A DNA stretch of 64,000 nucleotides, taken from positions 1-64,000 of the forward strand of contig CAKKQC010000010.1 of the NCBI GenBank assembly GCA_919901855.1, read 5' to 3'. The DNA comes from a bacterium (GTDB lineage Bacteria; Oederibacteriota; CAKKQC01). Numbering within the stretch: position 1 is the stretch's first letter; each line of letters opens with the position of its first letter. Of this stretch, positions 50,338-59,199 are shown piece by piece. Under the pieces are notes generated by a model. It was not told where the DNA came from and did no database searches. It saw nothing but the letters and a program-made list of their open reading frames with translations. Both the position numbers and the translations under genes were made by a program.

Positions 50338-51615
50338 CTACGCGCCTTCGGCCAGCTTGCGGTAGTGCTCCGGGGGCTGGAAGATGCCGCCGGTCATCTC
50401 GTGGTAGATCGCGTCGAGATCGAACCCGCCGCGGCGGACCTCGGTCCACGAGGCGCCGGCCTTGGGATGGTACGACTGCATCGTCGTCCAGTTCGCGTAG
50501 TACTGGGAGCCGTTGGTCTCGAACGCGGGGGCGTCGAGGCCGGGGAGCGCGGGCAGGCGGGCCGCCACGGCCTTGTTCCAGTCCACGAGGATCGGGGAGA
50601 CCGTTAGATCGGCGACGAAGCAGGGGATCCTGGCAGCCGTGGCTGCGGCCAGCATCCGGAGTGTGATCGAGAGCGTCTTGGCCGCGGGCTTGAGCGCGAT
50701 CGCGCCGTAGCCGAGCGCGATGCGCCGCCGGACCTCGACGTCCGAGTGCGCGCTCTCGTCGGCGGCGACGCGGACCCCGAGGTCGCCGACGTTGACTTCC
50801 AGCTCCTCCGGGTACGGCTCCTCGAGCAGCACGATCCGGTCGAAGGCGCCGATGGCTCGGGTATGGTCGAGCAGTCGGTTGAGCCGGTCGGGGGAGTCGT
50901 ACCGGCCGTTGGCATCTAGATAATAGAGGACGTCGCCGCCGGCCGCGTTGTGGATTTCCTCCACCCGCCGCATGTCCCAGCGGACCATCTTCTCGGGGTC
51001 GCCGTCGCCCTCCGGGTCCGACCCGATCTTGATCTTGAGCAGGCGGTGGCCGTCTTCCACGAGCCCCCGGATCCGGTCCGTCGGAATCGCGTACCCGACG
51101 AGCGGGATGATCGTCAGCCGCGTCGCCAGCGGGCTCAGCAGGTCCCGTTCCCCGGCCGTGAGGAGATTGTTCAGCCGCGAGGTCGCGTGCGACCGGGCGT
51201 GCAACTGCCACGCGGCGTTGTCGAGCGCGACGAGGGCGTTGAGCACGAACGTCAGCCGCACGTCGAGGCCGGTGACGGCTTTCGCCTTCGCGATCGCGCC
51301 GGGCAGGACCGAGTCCAGGAGCTGACCCGGCCGGCTGAACGGAATCCCGGCGGCGCGGCGGGCGGCATCCTCGAGCACGGCGAACATGAACTCGTTGCCC
51401 CGGTCGCTTCCGTGGCGCATGAAGACCTCGCGGTCGGACCAGAGGACCCCCTGGGTGCAGAGCCCGACGCCGAGGCGGCCCTCGGTGTCCCGGAGCGCGA
51501 CCACGGTCTGCCACAGGTCGGTCTGGGCCCCGCCCTTGAACCCGAGCGGCGTCGAGAGGGGCTCGCGCTCGCAGGCGCACCGGGCGGAGGCGACAACGAC
51601 GGGGGGATGGTCCAT
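50338..51615 (-). CDS. Enolase-superfamily enzyme (mandelate racemase/muconate lactonizing type)
   Basis: The 425-residue enzyme has the capping domain (SARCACEREPLSTPLGFKGG, VALRDTEGRLGVGLCTQG) and a (beta/alpha) barrel with the superfamily residues. The KxK general base is in LLKIKIGSDPEG, the metal ligands are Asp in YYLDANGRYD, Glu in VLLEEPYPEE and Glu/Asp in RVAADESAH, and the opposite-face Lys is in AIALKPAAKT. The reaction always begins by removing a proton alpha to a carboxylate; whether it ends as racemisation, dehydration or lactonisation cannot be told. It stands alone, transcribed away from resB. ATG 51615 lies nine bases after a TACGAT box (51630-51625) and gives the normal N-terminus. 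Confidence 0.82.
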   Translation of the reverse strand: MDHPPVVVASARCACEREPLSTPLGFKGGAQTDLWQTVVALRDTEGRLGVGLCTQGVLWSDREVFMRHGSDRGNEFMFAVLEDAARRAAGIPFSRPGQLLDSVLPGAIAKAKAVTGLDVRLTFVLNALVALDNAAWQLHARSHATSRLNNLLTAGERDLLSPLATRLTIIPLVGYAIPTDRIRGLVEDGHRLLKIKIGSDPEGDGDPEKMVRWDMRRVEEIHNAAGGDVLYYLDANGRYDSPDRLNRLLDHTRAIGAFDRIVLLEEPYPEELEVNVGDLGVRVAADESAHSDVEVRRRIALGYGAIALKPAAKTLSITLRMLAAATAARIPCFVADLTVSPILVDWNKAVAARLPALPGLDAPAFETNGSQYYANWTTMQSYHPKAGASWTEVRRGGFDLDAIYHEMTGGIFQPPEHYRKLAEGA

Positions 51616-51624
51616 AGTGCCGTT

Positions 51625-51630
51625 ATCGTA
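51625..51630 (-). promoter_or_regulatory. -10-like box of the enolase-superfamily gene
   Basis: TACGAT on the minus strand, nine bases before ATG 51615; no Shine-Dalgarno between. Confidence 0.35.
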
Positions 51631-51673
51631 GCGCGTTGTCCGGCCGGTCTTTCGCCGGGGGCGGCGGGGGTGC

Positions 51674-51679
51674 GATAAT
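51674..51679 (+). promoter_or_regulatory. Extended -10 of the resB-hem run
   Basis: TGC followed by GATAAT (51674-51679), ten bases before ATG 51690. It is the only promoter-like site seen in front of this ~10 kb set of tightly spaced genes. Confidence 0.4.
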
Positions 51680-51689
51680 GCAGACCTCC

Positions 51690-52853
51690 ATGAAACGCAC
51701 ACTGGAGGCCCTCGGCTCCCTCAAGCTCGCCGTCGTCGGCATGGTCCTGCTCATGCTGCTAGTCGGGGCATGCACGCTGGCGCAGGTCCGGCTCGGCATC
51801 TACGGCGCCGTCGCGGTCTATATCCGCACGTTCCTCGTCTGGGTCCGGGTCCCCGGCACCGCGCTATCGGTGCCCGTATTCCCCGGCGGGGGATTCGTCG
51901 GGTTGCTCCTCATCGTCAACATGACCGCCTCGCTCGTGACCCGCTGGTCGGCGGGCCGGCTGAAGCCGGGCCTCGCCCTCACCCATATCGGCGTCATCCT
52001 CCTGCTCGCGGGCGAGTTCCAGACGGCCTTCCGCGCCCACGAGTCATCGCTGTCCATCGAGGTCGGGCAGACGCTCGACTACACCGAGGCGACCCGGCGC
52101 ACGGAACTCGCGATCGAGGAGGGGAAGGCCCCGGCGGCCCACGGAACGAAGGCGGAGGCGACGCCAGCGGGGAAGCCGCTCGCGACGATCTCCGAGCGCG
52201 ACCTGGCCCGCGGCGGCGAGCTGGCCCTGCCGGGCCTTCCGGTGTCGCTCAAGGTCCTGCGGTTCCTCCGCAACGGGCACCTCGTGATGCAGAAGGAGGC
52301 CGCGGCCGGCGCGATCGTGGTGACGGCCGGGTCCGGCCGGAAGCTCACGGTCGTCGAGCTGCCCGCCGCGACGTCGGACGACGAGCCGGAAACCCCCGTC
52401 GCGTACGTCGAGGCGGTCGCGGGGGGCAAGAGCCTGGGCGTCTGGCTCGTGTCGCCCGTGCTCGGACCCCAGGTCCTCGAGGCGGGGGGGCGCAAGCTGG
52501 CCCTCTCCATGCACCCGGAGCGGGTCTGGATGCCGTTCACGCTCACGCTCAAGCACTTCAGCCACGACGTCTATCCGGGCACCGATATTCCGCGCAACTT
52601 CTCGAGCCTCGTCCGGCTCGTGGACGCGGAACGGCACGAGGATCGTGACGTCCTGATCTGGATGAACCACCCCTTAAGGTACCGCGGCCTGACCTTCTAC
52701 CAGGCGAGCTACGGGAAGGGCGACACGCTCTCGGTCCTGCAGGTGGTCCGCAACCCCGGCTGGATCCTGCCGTATCTTTCGTGCCTGATCGTGACCGTCG
52801 GCATGGCGTGGCATTTCCTCCTCAGGCTGGCGGCGGCCCGGAGGGACCCGTGA
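51690..52853 (+). CDS. resB: Cytochrome c biogenesis protein ResB/Ccs1
   Basis: This is the membrane half of the System II haem delivery complex that attaches haem to apocytochromes c outside the inner membrane. The 387-residue protein has the ResB opening LGSLKLAVVGMVLLMLLVGACTLAQ, helices at about residues 70-90 and 100-115, a large extracytoplasmic domain (FSHDVYPGTDIPRNFSSLVRLVD, MNHPLRYRGLTFYQASY, both family marks), and a last helix WILPYLSCLIVTVGMAWHFLLRL. ATG 51690 follows the extended -10; ATG 51678 overlaps it. Its stop overlaps the next gene's GTG. Confidence 0.88.
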   Translation: MKRTLEALGSLKLAVVGMVLLMLLVGACTLAQVRLGIYGAVAVYIRTFLVWVRVPGTALSVPVFPGGGFVGLLLIVNMTASLVTRWSAGRLKPGLALTHIGVILLLAGEFQTAFRAHESSLSIEVGQTLDYTEATRRTELAIEEGKAPAAHGTKAEATPAGKPLATISERDLARGGELALPGLPVSLKVLRFLRNGHLVMQKEAAAGAIVVTAGSGRKLTVVELPAATSDDEPETPVAYVEAVAGGKSLGVWLVSPVLGPQVLEAGGRKLALSMHPERVWMPFTLTLKHFSHDVYPGTDIPRNFSSLVRLVDAERHEDRDVLIWMNHPLRYRGLTFYQASYGKGDTLSVLQVVRNPGWILPYLSCLIVTVGMAWHFLLRLAAARRDP

Positions 52854-54724
52854 GCGCCTTGTTGAAGAAACACCTCGCCTGGCTGGCGCCGGTCCTGATC
52901 GCGCTCTGGGTGGCCGGCTCATTGCGCGCGCCGAAGCGGGCCGACGGCGCGGACATCGCGGGATTCGCCGCGCTCCCGGTCCTGCACGAGGGACGGGTCA
53001 AGCCCCTGGACACCGTGGCCCGGTCGAGCCTGCTGGCGCTGCGCGGCAAGCAGACGATTCCGGTCCGCGGCCGCACCGTTGGCGCGGCGGAGTGGCTGCT
53101 CGACATGAACGCGCGACCCGGCGTCGCCGACACCTATGAGGTCTTCGGGATCGACAGTCCGGACGTTCTCGGGGCCGCCGGGTTGGGGCCTACCGACCGG
53201 CGCCGGTTCTCGATGAAGGAACTACAGCCCGGCCTGCCCGAGCTCGGCTCGCAGGCCGAGCAGGCGGACGCCGTGCCCGCGCGGGAGCGGAGCCGGTTCC
53301 AGGTCGCGATCCTGGGGCTCAACTCGCGGTTCATGACGTACCGGGGACTGCAGAACAGCCTGGCGCCCGGGGATACGGCGGACTACCCCGGCGAGATCGC
53401 CGCGTACGCCAAGGTGCTCGGCCCGGGCATCAAGGCGCTCCACGCGCATCGGACGGGCGCCGGGATCGACCGCAAGGCCCTGTCGGCGCTGGGCGGCTAC
53501 TTCCGGCGCTACCAGTACATGGCCGAGAGCGCCCCGTTCCGGGCGCTCCCGCCCCGGGACGGGGACCCCGCGGACGCCTGGGAGAACGCGGGCGAGGGGC
53601 TGATCGAGGGGATGCAGACGGGCGAGATCCACCCCCATGTGGCCGTGTTCGCGGGGCTGCTGGACGCGTGGAAGCGCGGTGACGCCAAGGCGTTCAACGC
53701 CGGGCTCGGGGAATACCGGCGCTGGCTGGCCGACCACGCGCCGAAGGCGGCCCGCGCCGCGGTGGCCGAGGTCCTCTTCAACCGCGCCCAGCCCTTCTAC
53801 GCCGGCATGGTCATCTACGTCCTCGCGCTCCTGCTCGGGTTCGCGGCGTGGCTGGTATGGCCCGAGACACTCCGGCTCACGGCGTTCCGCCTCATGGCGC
53901 TCGCCTGGGGGATTCACACGGCCGGGCTCGCGTTCCGGATCATCCTGCAGGGGCGCCCCCCGGTCACGAACCTCTACTCCTCCGCGGTCTTCGTCGGCTG
54001 GGCCTCGGTGGGGCTGGGCCTCGAGCTCGAGCGCCGGTTCCGCAACGGGCTGGGGACCGTCGTCGGGGCCCTGATCGGGTTCGTGACGCTCATCATCGCG
54101 CACCATCTCGCGGCCCAGGGCGACTCGATGGAGATGATGCGGGCGGTGCTCGACTCGAACTTCTGGCTGGCCACGCACGTGGTGACGATCACGATCGGGT
54201 ACGCGGCGACCTACCTCGCGGGCGTTCTGGCCATCGCGTACATCCTCCGGGGCACGCTGACGCGGTCGCTCGACGAGGCGCAGGCGGCGGCACTCTCGGG
54301 CATGGTGTACGGCATCGTGGCCTTCGCCCTCTTCTTCAGCTTCATCGGGACCGTGCTGGGTGGGATCTGGGCGGACCAGTCGTGGGGCCGGTTCTGGGGC
54401 TGGGACCCGAAGGAGAACGGGGCGCTGCTCATCGTGCTCTGGATGGCCGTGATCCTGCACGCGCGGAACCGGTACGTCTCGGACCGCGTGATCATGGTCA
54501 TGGCCGTCTTCGGGAACGTCATCACGAGCCTGTCCTGGTTCGGCGTGAACATGCTCGGGATCGGCCTGCACTCGTACGGGTTCATGGACCGCGCGTTCCT
54601 ATGGCTCTCGGTCTTCGTCGCGTCCCAGCTCGCGGTGATGGGGCTGGGGCTCATGCCGCTCCACCGCTGGCGCTCCCGCCTCCCCGGCGAGCCGGGCCCG
54701 TCTCCGTTCCTGCCGGAGCGCTGA
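52850..54724 (+). CDS. ccsA: Cytochrome c synthase subunit CcsA/ResC with long N-terminal domain
   Basis: The 624-residue protein has one N-terminal membrane helix, ~270 residues outside the membrane (FAALPVLHEGRVKPLDTVARSSLLALRGK is the usual entry), then about eight helices forming the CcsA core. The haem-handling motif is visible as WGRFWGWDPKENGALLIVLWMA, with His in VTLIIAHHLAAQ and LHSYGF-type segments. With ResB it forms the System II holocytochrome c synthase. GTG 52850 overlaps the resB stop (GTGA). Another CcsA-family protein lies two genes on. Confidence 0.9.
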   Translation: MSALLKKHLAWLAPVLIALWVAGSLRAPKRADGADIAGFAALPVLHEGRVKPLDTVARSSLLALRGKQTIPVRGRTVGAAEWLLDMNARPGVADTYEVFGIDSPDVLGAAGLGPTDRRRFSMKELQPGLPELGSQAEQADAVPARERSRFQVAILGLNSRFMTYRGLQNSLAPGDTADYPGEIAAYAKVLGPGIKALHAHRTGAGIDRKALSALGGYFRRYQYMAESAPFRALPPRDGDPADAWENAGEGLIEGMQTGEIHPHVAVFAGLLDAWKRGDAKAFNAGLGEYRRWLADHAPKAARAAVAEVLFNRAQPFYAGMVIYVLALLLGFAAWLVWPETLRLTAFRLMALAWGIHTAGLAFRIILQGRPPVTNLYSSAVFVGWASVGLGLELERRFRNGLGTVVGALIGFVTLIIAHHLAAQGDSMEMMRAVLDSNFWLATHVVTITIGYAATYLAGVLAIAYILRGTLTRSLDEAQAAALSGMVYGIVAFALFFSFIGTVLGGIWADQSWGRFWGWDPKENGALLIVLWMAVILHARNRYVSDRVIMVMAVFGNVITSLSWFGVNMLGIGLHSYGFMDRAFLWLSVFVASQLAVMGLGLMPLHRWRSRLPGEPGPSPFLPER

Positions 54725-54728
54725 TCCC

Positions 54729-55364
54729 GTGCCGATGCTGCTCGAGCCCGGCGACGTGGTCGTGTTCCAGGGCGACAGCATAACGGACGCCGGGCGGGAC
54801 CGCGGAGTCGCGGACTCGATGGGGTCCGGATACGCCATGATCGCCGCGGGGTGGTTCTCGGCCGCGTATCCCGACCGGTGCGTCCGGTTCATGAACCTCG
54901 GGATCAGCGGCGACCGGGTGAAGGATCTCAAGGCGCGGTGGCAGGCCGACTGCGTCGGCCTGCGTCCGACGTGGATCTCGATCCTCGCCGGCATCAACGA
55001 CGTCTGGCGGCGGTACGACTCGGACGACCCGACTCCCGTCGAGGCGTTCCGGGCGGGGTATCGCGACCTCCTGACGGCCGCGCGCGCCGCGGGGGACGCG
55101 CACGTCATCATTATGGAGCCCTTCCTGCTTCACGCGAAGCCGGGGCAGGAGCGCTGGCGCGAGGACCTGGACCCCAAGATCGCGGCGGTCCGGGAGCTGG
55201 CGGCCGAGACGGGCGCGATCCTGATCCCGCTCGACCGGCTCTTCGCGGACGCCTGCCGGCGCCAGGATCCCGCGTTCTGGGCCGCCGACGGGGTGCACCC
55301 GACGCCCGCCGGGCACGCGCTGATCGCCCGGGCGTGGCTGGACGCGGTCGGGGGGGCTTGCTGA
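54729..55364 (+). CDS. SGNH/GDSL hydrolase
   Basis: The 211-residue cytoplasmic hydrolase has all four SGNH blocks: VVVFQGDSITDAG (nucleophile Ser17), NLGISGDRV (Gly), SILAGINDVWR (Asn), and AADGVHPTPAGH (Asp/His). It probably removes an acyl or acetyl ester; the substrate is unknown. Its place inside a cytochrome c and haem run is unexpected, but the gene is tightly coupled: it starts four bases after ccsA and its stop overlaps the next ATG (TGATG). Confidence 0.85.
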   Translation: MPMLLEPGDVVVFQGDSITDAGRDRGVADSMGSGYAMIAAGWFSAAYPDRCVRFMNLGISGDRVKDLKARWQADCVGLRPTWISILAGINDVWRRYDSDDPTPVEAFRAGYRDLLTAARAAGDAHVIIMEPFLLHAKPGQERWREDLDPKIAAVRELAAETGAILIPLDRLFADACRRQDPAFWAADGVHPTPAGHALIARAWLDAVGGAC

Positions 55365-56179
55365 TGGCGACGATCCTGCTCCGGGCGGCCTTCGCCGGCT
55401 ACCTGGGCGGGACGCTCGCGTTCCTGGGGTACCTGGCGACGAGGCGGCACGGGCTGGCGAAGATCGGGCTGGGCCTCTCGGTGGCGGCCCTGGCGGTGCA
55501 CACGGCCTCCTACGGCACGGACTGCGCCGTGTACCGGGCGATGGTGATCGTGACCCCGCGCGGCATGTGCTCGCTGCTCGCGTTCGTGACGGCGGCGCTG
55601 ACTCTCGCGATCGCCGCGCGCCACCGGCTCCTGATCCTGGGCGCGTTCATCATGCCCATCGTCGCGATCCTCGCCGGCGTCGCGGTCGCGGCTCCCGAGC
55701 CCGGGACCCCGGCGGTCGTCCTCCAGGGCCCGCTCTTTCCACTGCACGTCTGGACCACCTACCTCGGGTTCGCGGGGTTCACGGTCGCGTTCGGCGTGGC
55801 CGTGGCGTGGCTCGTGCAGGAGCGCGAGATCCGGTCGCGCCATCCCAAGCCGCTCGCGTTCGTGCTCCCGCCGTTGGACACGATCGAGCGGCTGAGCCTG
55901 TCGCTCGTGAACCATGCGCTCCTGCTGACGGGGGCGGGCATCGTGACGGGCGTCCTGTACCTCAAGCAGACCGACGGCGTGTGGTGGGCGTGGGAGCCGA
56001 AGGCGACGGCGACCGTTGCCTGCTGGGGAATCTACGCGGCGGTACCCGTGCTTCGCCGGACGGCGGGCTGGCGGGGCCGCCGGCTGGCGCTCCTCCTCGT
56101 CGCCGGGTTCGTATTCGTCGTCTTCATCTTTGGTGGCCTCAGCCACCTGCCCGGGCCGCTCAAGCCGGGTCCGCGCTAG
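55364..56179 (+). CDS. HemX/CcsA-like cytochrome c assembly membrane protein
   Basis: The 271-residue protein has about eight helices. The CcsA-family haem motif appears as DGVWWAWEPKATATVACWGIYA (a WWxWE/D form), with TTYLGFAGFTVAFGVAVAWL and a final FGGLSHLPGP. Proteins of this size next to hemA are often annotated HemX and are thought to regulate or stabilise glutamyl-tRNA reductase. Here it lies ten bases upstream of hemA, so either that role or a second System II component is plausible. Confidence 0.82.
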   Translation: MATILLRAAFAGYLGGTLAFLGYLATRRHGLAKIGLGLSVAALAVHTASYGTDCAVYRAMVIVTPRGMCSLLAFVTAALTLAIAARHRLLILGAFIMPIVAILAGVAVAAPEPGTPAVVLQGPLFPLHVWTTYLGFAGFTVAFGVAVAWLVQEREIRSRHPKPLAFVLPPLDTIERLSLSLVNHALLLTGAGIVTGVLYLKQTDGVWWAWEPKATATVACWGIYAAVPVLRRTAGWRGRRLALLLVAGFVFVVFIFGGLSHLPGPLKPGPR

Positions 56180-56189
56180 CCCTCCAGCC

Positions 56190-57482
56190 ATGGGCCTGCT
56201 GTGCCTGGGCCTGTCGCATCGCACGGCGCCGCTCGCCGTGCGGGAACGCCTGGCGTTATCCCGGGACGAGATCGCGGAGGCGGCGGCCATGGTCCGGCGC
56301 CTCTCCGGCATCGACGAGGCCGTGGTGGTGTCCACCTGCAACCGGATCGAGCTCTACATCGCCGGGGCCGGCCGCGCGGCCGGGCCGGCCGAGCCGCCCG
56401 GGGTGGCGTGGCGCCGCACCGTCGGCGCGGTCGTCCGGCTCCTCGCCAAGGCTCGCCGGGTGCCGGCGGGCGTCCTCGCCCGGTCGTCGTACGTGCACGC
56501 GGACCTCGACGCCGTGCGCCACCTGATCGAGGTCGCGGCCGGCCTCGACTCCCAGGTCGTGGGGGAGGCCCAGATCCTGCCCCAGGTGCGCCGCGCCCAC
56601 GAGGCCTCGTTGCGCGCGGGCGCGACGGGCCCGGTCCTGAACGGCGTCTTCAACCGGGCCCTGGCCGCCGCCAAGCGCGTTCGCACCGAGACCGAGATCG
56701 GACGGCTGCCGGCGTCCGTGAGCTCGGTCGCCGTGGACCTCGCGGAACGGATCTTCGGCGAGCTGGCCGGGCGCACGGTGCTCCTGATCGGGACCGGCGA
56801 GACGGCGGAGCTCGTGGCCGAGAACCTGGTCGGGGACAGCGATCTCATGGTCCTGGTGGCGAGCGAGCGGCACCACGAGGCCGCCCGGCGAATCGCGCAC
56901 CGGTTCGGGGGCGAGGCCATCGAGCTCGCGGCGGTGCCGGCTGCGCTGGCCCGCGTGGACATCGTGATCGCGGCCACGGCGGTCAAGGAACCGGTTATCC
57001 TCCGGGCCCACCTCGCCGCGGCCATGGCGCACCGCAAGGCGCGCCCCATCTTCCTCGTCGACCTCGGCGTCCCGCGCAACATCGAGGCGGGCGCCGGCGA
57101 CGTGGCCGGCGTCTACCTCTACGATCTCGACGACCTCAAGGGGGTGGCGGACGGCAACCTGAAGCGCCGGGAGGAATGGATCGCGCCCGCGCGCCGCATC
57201 GCGGAGGCGGAAGTGGCGGCGACCGGAGCGTGGCTCGCCACCCTCGAGGTCGTCCCCGTCATCCGCGACCTCGAGCGGTTCGGCGAGGCCTGCCGGCAGG
57301 CCGTGCTGGCGCGCGCCGGCCGGCGCGTGCGCGACCTGCCGCCGGAGACGCGGGAGGAGGTCGAGTACCTGACGAAGGCGCTGGTGGCCAAGCTGCTGCA
57401 CCCGCCGATCCGCAACCTCAAGGACCTGCCCGGTCCGGGGCGGTACGCCGACCTCGTGCGCCGGCTCTTCGGATTCCAGTGA
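56190..57482 (+). CDS. hemA: Glutamyl-tRNA reductase
   Basis: This is the first enzyme of the C5 haem pathway, reducing glutamyl-tRNA-Glu to glutamate semialdehyde with NADPH. The 430-residue product has the N-terminal LGLSHRTAPLAVRERLA, catalytic Cys50 in VVSTCNRIELY, GLDSQVVGEAQIL, the nucleotide motif VLLIGTGETAELVAENL, DLGVPRNIEAGAG and the C-terminal dimerisation helices (EEVEYLTKALVAKLLHPPI). HemL is not in this window. ATG 56190 is preceded by CCTCCAGCC with no good Shine-Dalgarno, so translation may be coupled to the HemX-like gene. Confidence 0.95.
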   Translation: MGLLCLGLSHRTAPLAVRERLALSRDEIAEAAAMVRRLSGIDEAVVVSTCNRIELYIAGAGRAAGPAEPPGVAWRRTVGAVVRLLAKARRVPAGVLARSSYVHADLDAVRHLIEVAAGLDSQVVGEAQILPQVRRAHEASLRAGATGPVLNGVFNRALAAAKRVRTETEIGRLPASVSSVAVDLAERIFGELAGRTVLLIGTGETAELVAENLVGDSDLMVLVASERHHEAARRIAHRFGGEAIELAAVPAALARVDIVIAATAVKEPVILRAHLAAAMAHRKARPIFLVDLGVPRNIEAGAGDVAGVYLYDLDDLKGVADGNLKRREEWIAPARRIAEAEVAATGAWLATLEVVPVIRDLERFGEACRQAVLARAGRRVRDLPPETREEVEYLTKALVAKLLHPPIRNLKDLPGPGRYADLVRRLFGFQ

Positions 57483-58411
57483 TCGCCGCGCCGTTGCGGC
57501 TCGGCACGCGGGGGAGCCCGCTCGCGCTCGCGCAGGCGACGCTCGTGGAACGCACCCTCGCGGCCGCGCACCCCGGCCTAGTCGTGGAGCGGATCGTGAT
57601 CAGGACGACCGGGGACCGGGCCCCGCAGACGGGGTCATTGGAAACAGGCGGGCCGATGCCGGGCAAGGGCGTCTTCGTGAAGGAGATCCAGGAGGCCCTG
57701 CTCGCGCAGGTCGTGGACGTCGCCGTCCACAGCCTCAAGGACCTGCCCGTCGAGCCCGTGCCCGGCCTCACTCTCGCCGCGGTCCTGCCCCGCGAGGACG
57801 TGCGCGACGCGTTCTGTTCCCGGGACGGCCGGACGCTGGACGAGCTGGAGCCGGGCGCGCGGGTGGCGACCGGGAGCCTGCGGCGCGAGACCCAGCTCCG
57901 CCGGGCCTACCCGCACTTCGCGTTCGTCCCCATTCGCGGCAACGTGGACACGCGGCTGCGCAAGGTTCGCGAGGGCCAGGCTGAAGGCACGATCCTGGCG
58001 CGCGCCGGGCTCGTGCGGCTCGGGCTGGAGGCGGCGGTTACGGAGCTGATCCCGGCTGCCGTGTGCCTGCCCGCGCCGGGCCAAGGCGCGATCGGGTGCG
58101 AGGTGCGGAGCGACGACCGGGTCACGGGCGATGTCATCCGCTGCCTCGACCATCCGGCGACCATGACCGCGGTCGTCGCCGAGCGCGCGTTCCTGCGGCG
58201 GCTCGGCGGCGGCTGCCGGACGCCGATCGCGGCCTGGGGACAGCCGGAGCCCAAGGGGACGATCACGCTCCACGGGTTCGTCGGGAACCCGCGGGGACCC
58301 GAGTTCCTCGCCTCGTCGGTGACCGGACCCGCGACCGGGGCGGAGGCGCTGGGCACGAGGCTGGCCGAGCGTTTCCTCGCCGAGGGCGCTGCCGCGTTCC
58401 TGACGGAATGA
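57479..58411 (+). CDS. hemC: Hydroxymethylbilane synthase (porphobilinogen deaminase)
   Basis: It joins four porphobilinogens into hydroxymethylbilane. The 310-residue product shows the start LRLGTRGSPLALAQATLVE, VFVKEIQEALL, VHSLKDLPVEP, the substrate-binding arginines in GSLRRETQLRRAYP and PIRGNVDTRLRKV, LPAPGQGAIGCEV, and the cofactor-attaching Cys246 in LGGGCRTPIAAW. GTG 57479 overlaps the hemA stop and its own stop overlaps the hemD ATG. Confidence 0.95.
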   Translation: MIAAPLRLGTRGSPLALAQATLVERTLAAAHPGLVVERIVIRTTGDRAPQTGSLETGGPMPGKGVFVKEIQEALLAQVVDVAVHSLKDLPVEPVPGLTLAAVLPREDVRDAFCSRDGRTLDELEPGARVATGSLRRETQLRRAYPHFAFVPIRGNVDTRLRKVREGQAEGTILARAGLVRLGLEAAVTELIPAAVCLPAPGQGAIGCEVRSDDRVTGDVIRCLDHPATMTAVVAERAFLRRLGGGCRTPIAAWGQPEPKGTITLHGFVGNPRGPEFLASSVTGPATGAEALGTRLAERFLAEGAAAFLTE

Positions 58412-59199
58412 CCCGGCCGCCGCTGGCCGGCGTGCGCGTGGTCACCACGCGGGAAGGGCCCGCGGATCCGGTGCTGGCTCGTCACCTTCGGCTGGTCGGA
58501 GCCCGCGTGATCGGCTGCCCGGCGATCCGGCTGGAACGGATTACCCGCCCGCGAGGCGCGGTCGCCGTCGTGCGGCGGTGGCCGGCGTTCGACTGGATCG
58601 TCTTCACGAGCGCCGCCGCCGTCCGTGACTGGAACCGGTTCCGCCGGGCGAGAAGGCTGGGTCCGCGGGGACCGCGGGCCGCCGCGGTGGGACGCGAGAC
58701 CGCGCGCGCGATCCGGAACGTCCTCGGCCTCCGCGTGGCCGCCATGCCGAAGAGGTTCTCGGGGGACGCGCTGGCCGGCGCGCTCGGCCCGGTCCGCGGC
58801 CTCAGGATCCTGATCCCGCGCGCCCTCGTGGCCCGCGAAGCCCTGCCGCGCGAGTTGAGGCGGCGGGGGGCCACGGTCACGATCCTCCCGCTCTACCGGA
58901 CCCGTCCCGACGCGCAAGGGCTTCTGGCCCTCCGCCGCCTCGTCCTGGCCGGCCGCGCCGACTGGGTGGCGTTCGCGAGCCCGTCGGCCGCGGCGTCCGT
59001 CTTCGGCGCCCTGGGCGTGGCGGGGCGCCGGGCTTTCCGGGCGCGCGTCCGGGCCGCCTCGATCGGCCCCACCACGTCGGCGGCGCTTCGCCGCCGGGGG
59101 CTGCCCCCGGCGGCGGAAGCGGCGACATCGACCATGGCCGGCCTCGCGAGGGCGATCCTGCGGTACCATCGGAGGAGACATGTCACCCCGGCTCGCTGA
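58408..59199 (+). CDS. hemD: Uroporphyrinogen-III synthase
   Basis: It closes hydroxymethylbilane to uroporphyrinogen III with inversion of ring D. The 263-residue protein has low overall similarity, as is normal for HemD, but the two-lobed pattern is there: [50 protein letters not shown]-type [33 protein letters not shown] and [16 protein letters not shown]. The C-terminus is Arg-rich and overlaps hemB by 20 bases. No methyltransferase is fused. Confidence 0.88.
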   Translation: MTRPPLAGVRVVTTREGPADPVLARHLRLVGARVIGCPAIRLERITRPRGAVAVVRRWPAFDWIVFTSAAAVRDWNRFRRARRLGPRGPRAAAVGRETARAIRNVLGLRVAAMPKRFSGDALAGALGPVRGLRILIPRALVAREALPRELRRRGATVTILPLYRTRPDAQGLLALRRLVLAGRADWVAFASPSAAASVFGALGVAGRRAFRARVRAASIGPTTSAALRRRGLPPAAEAATSTMAGLARAILRYHRRRHVTPAR

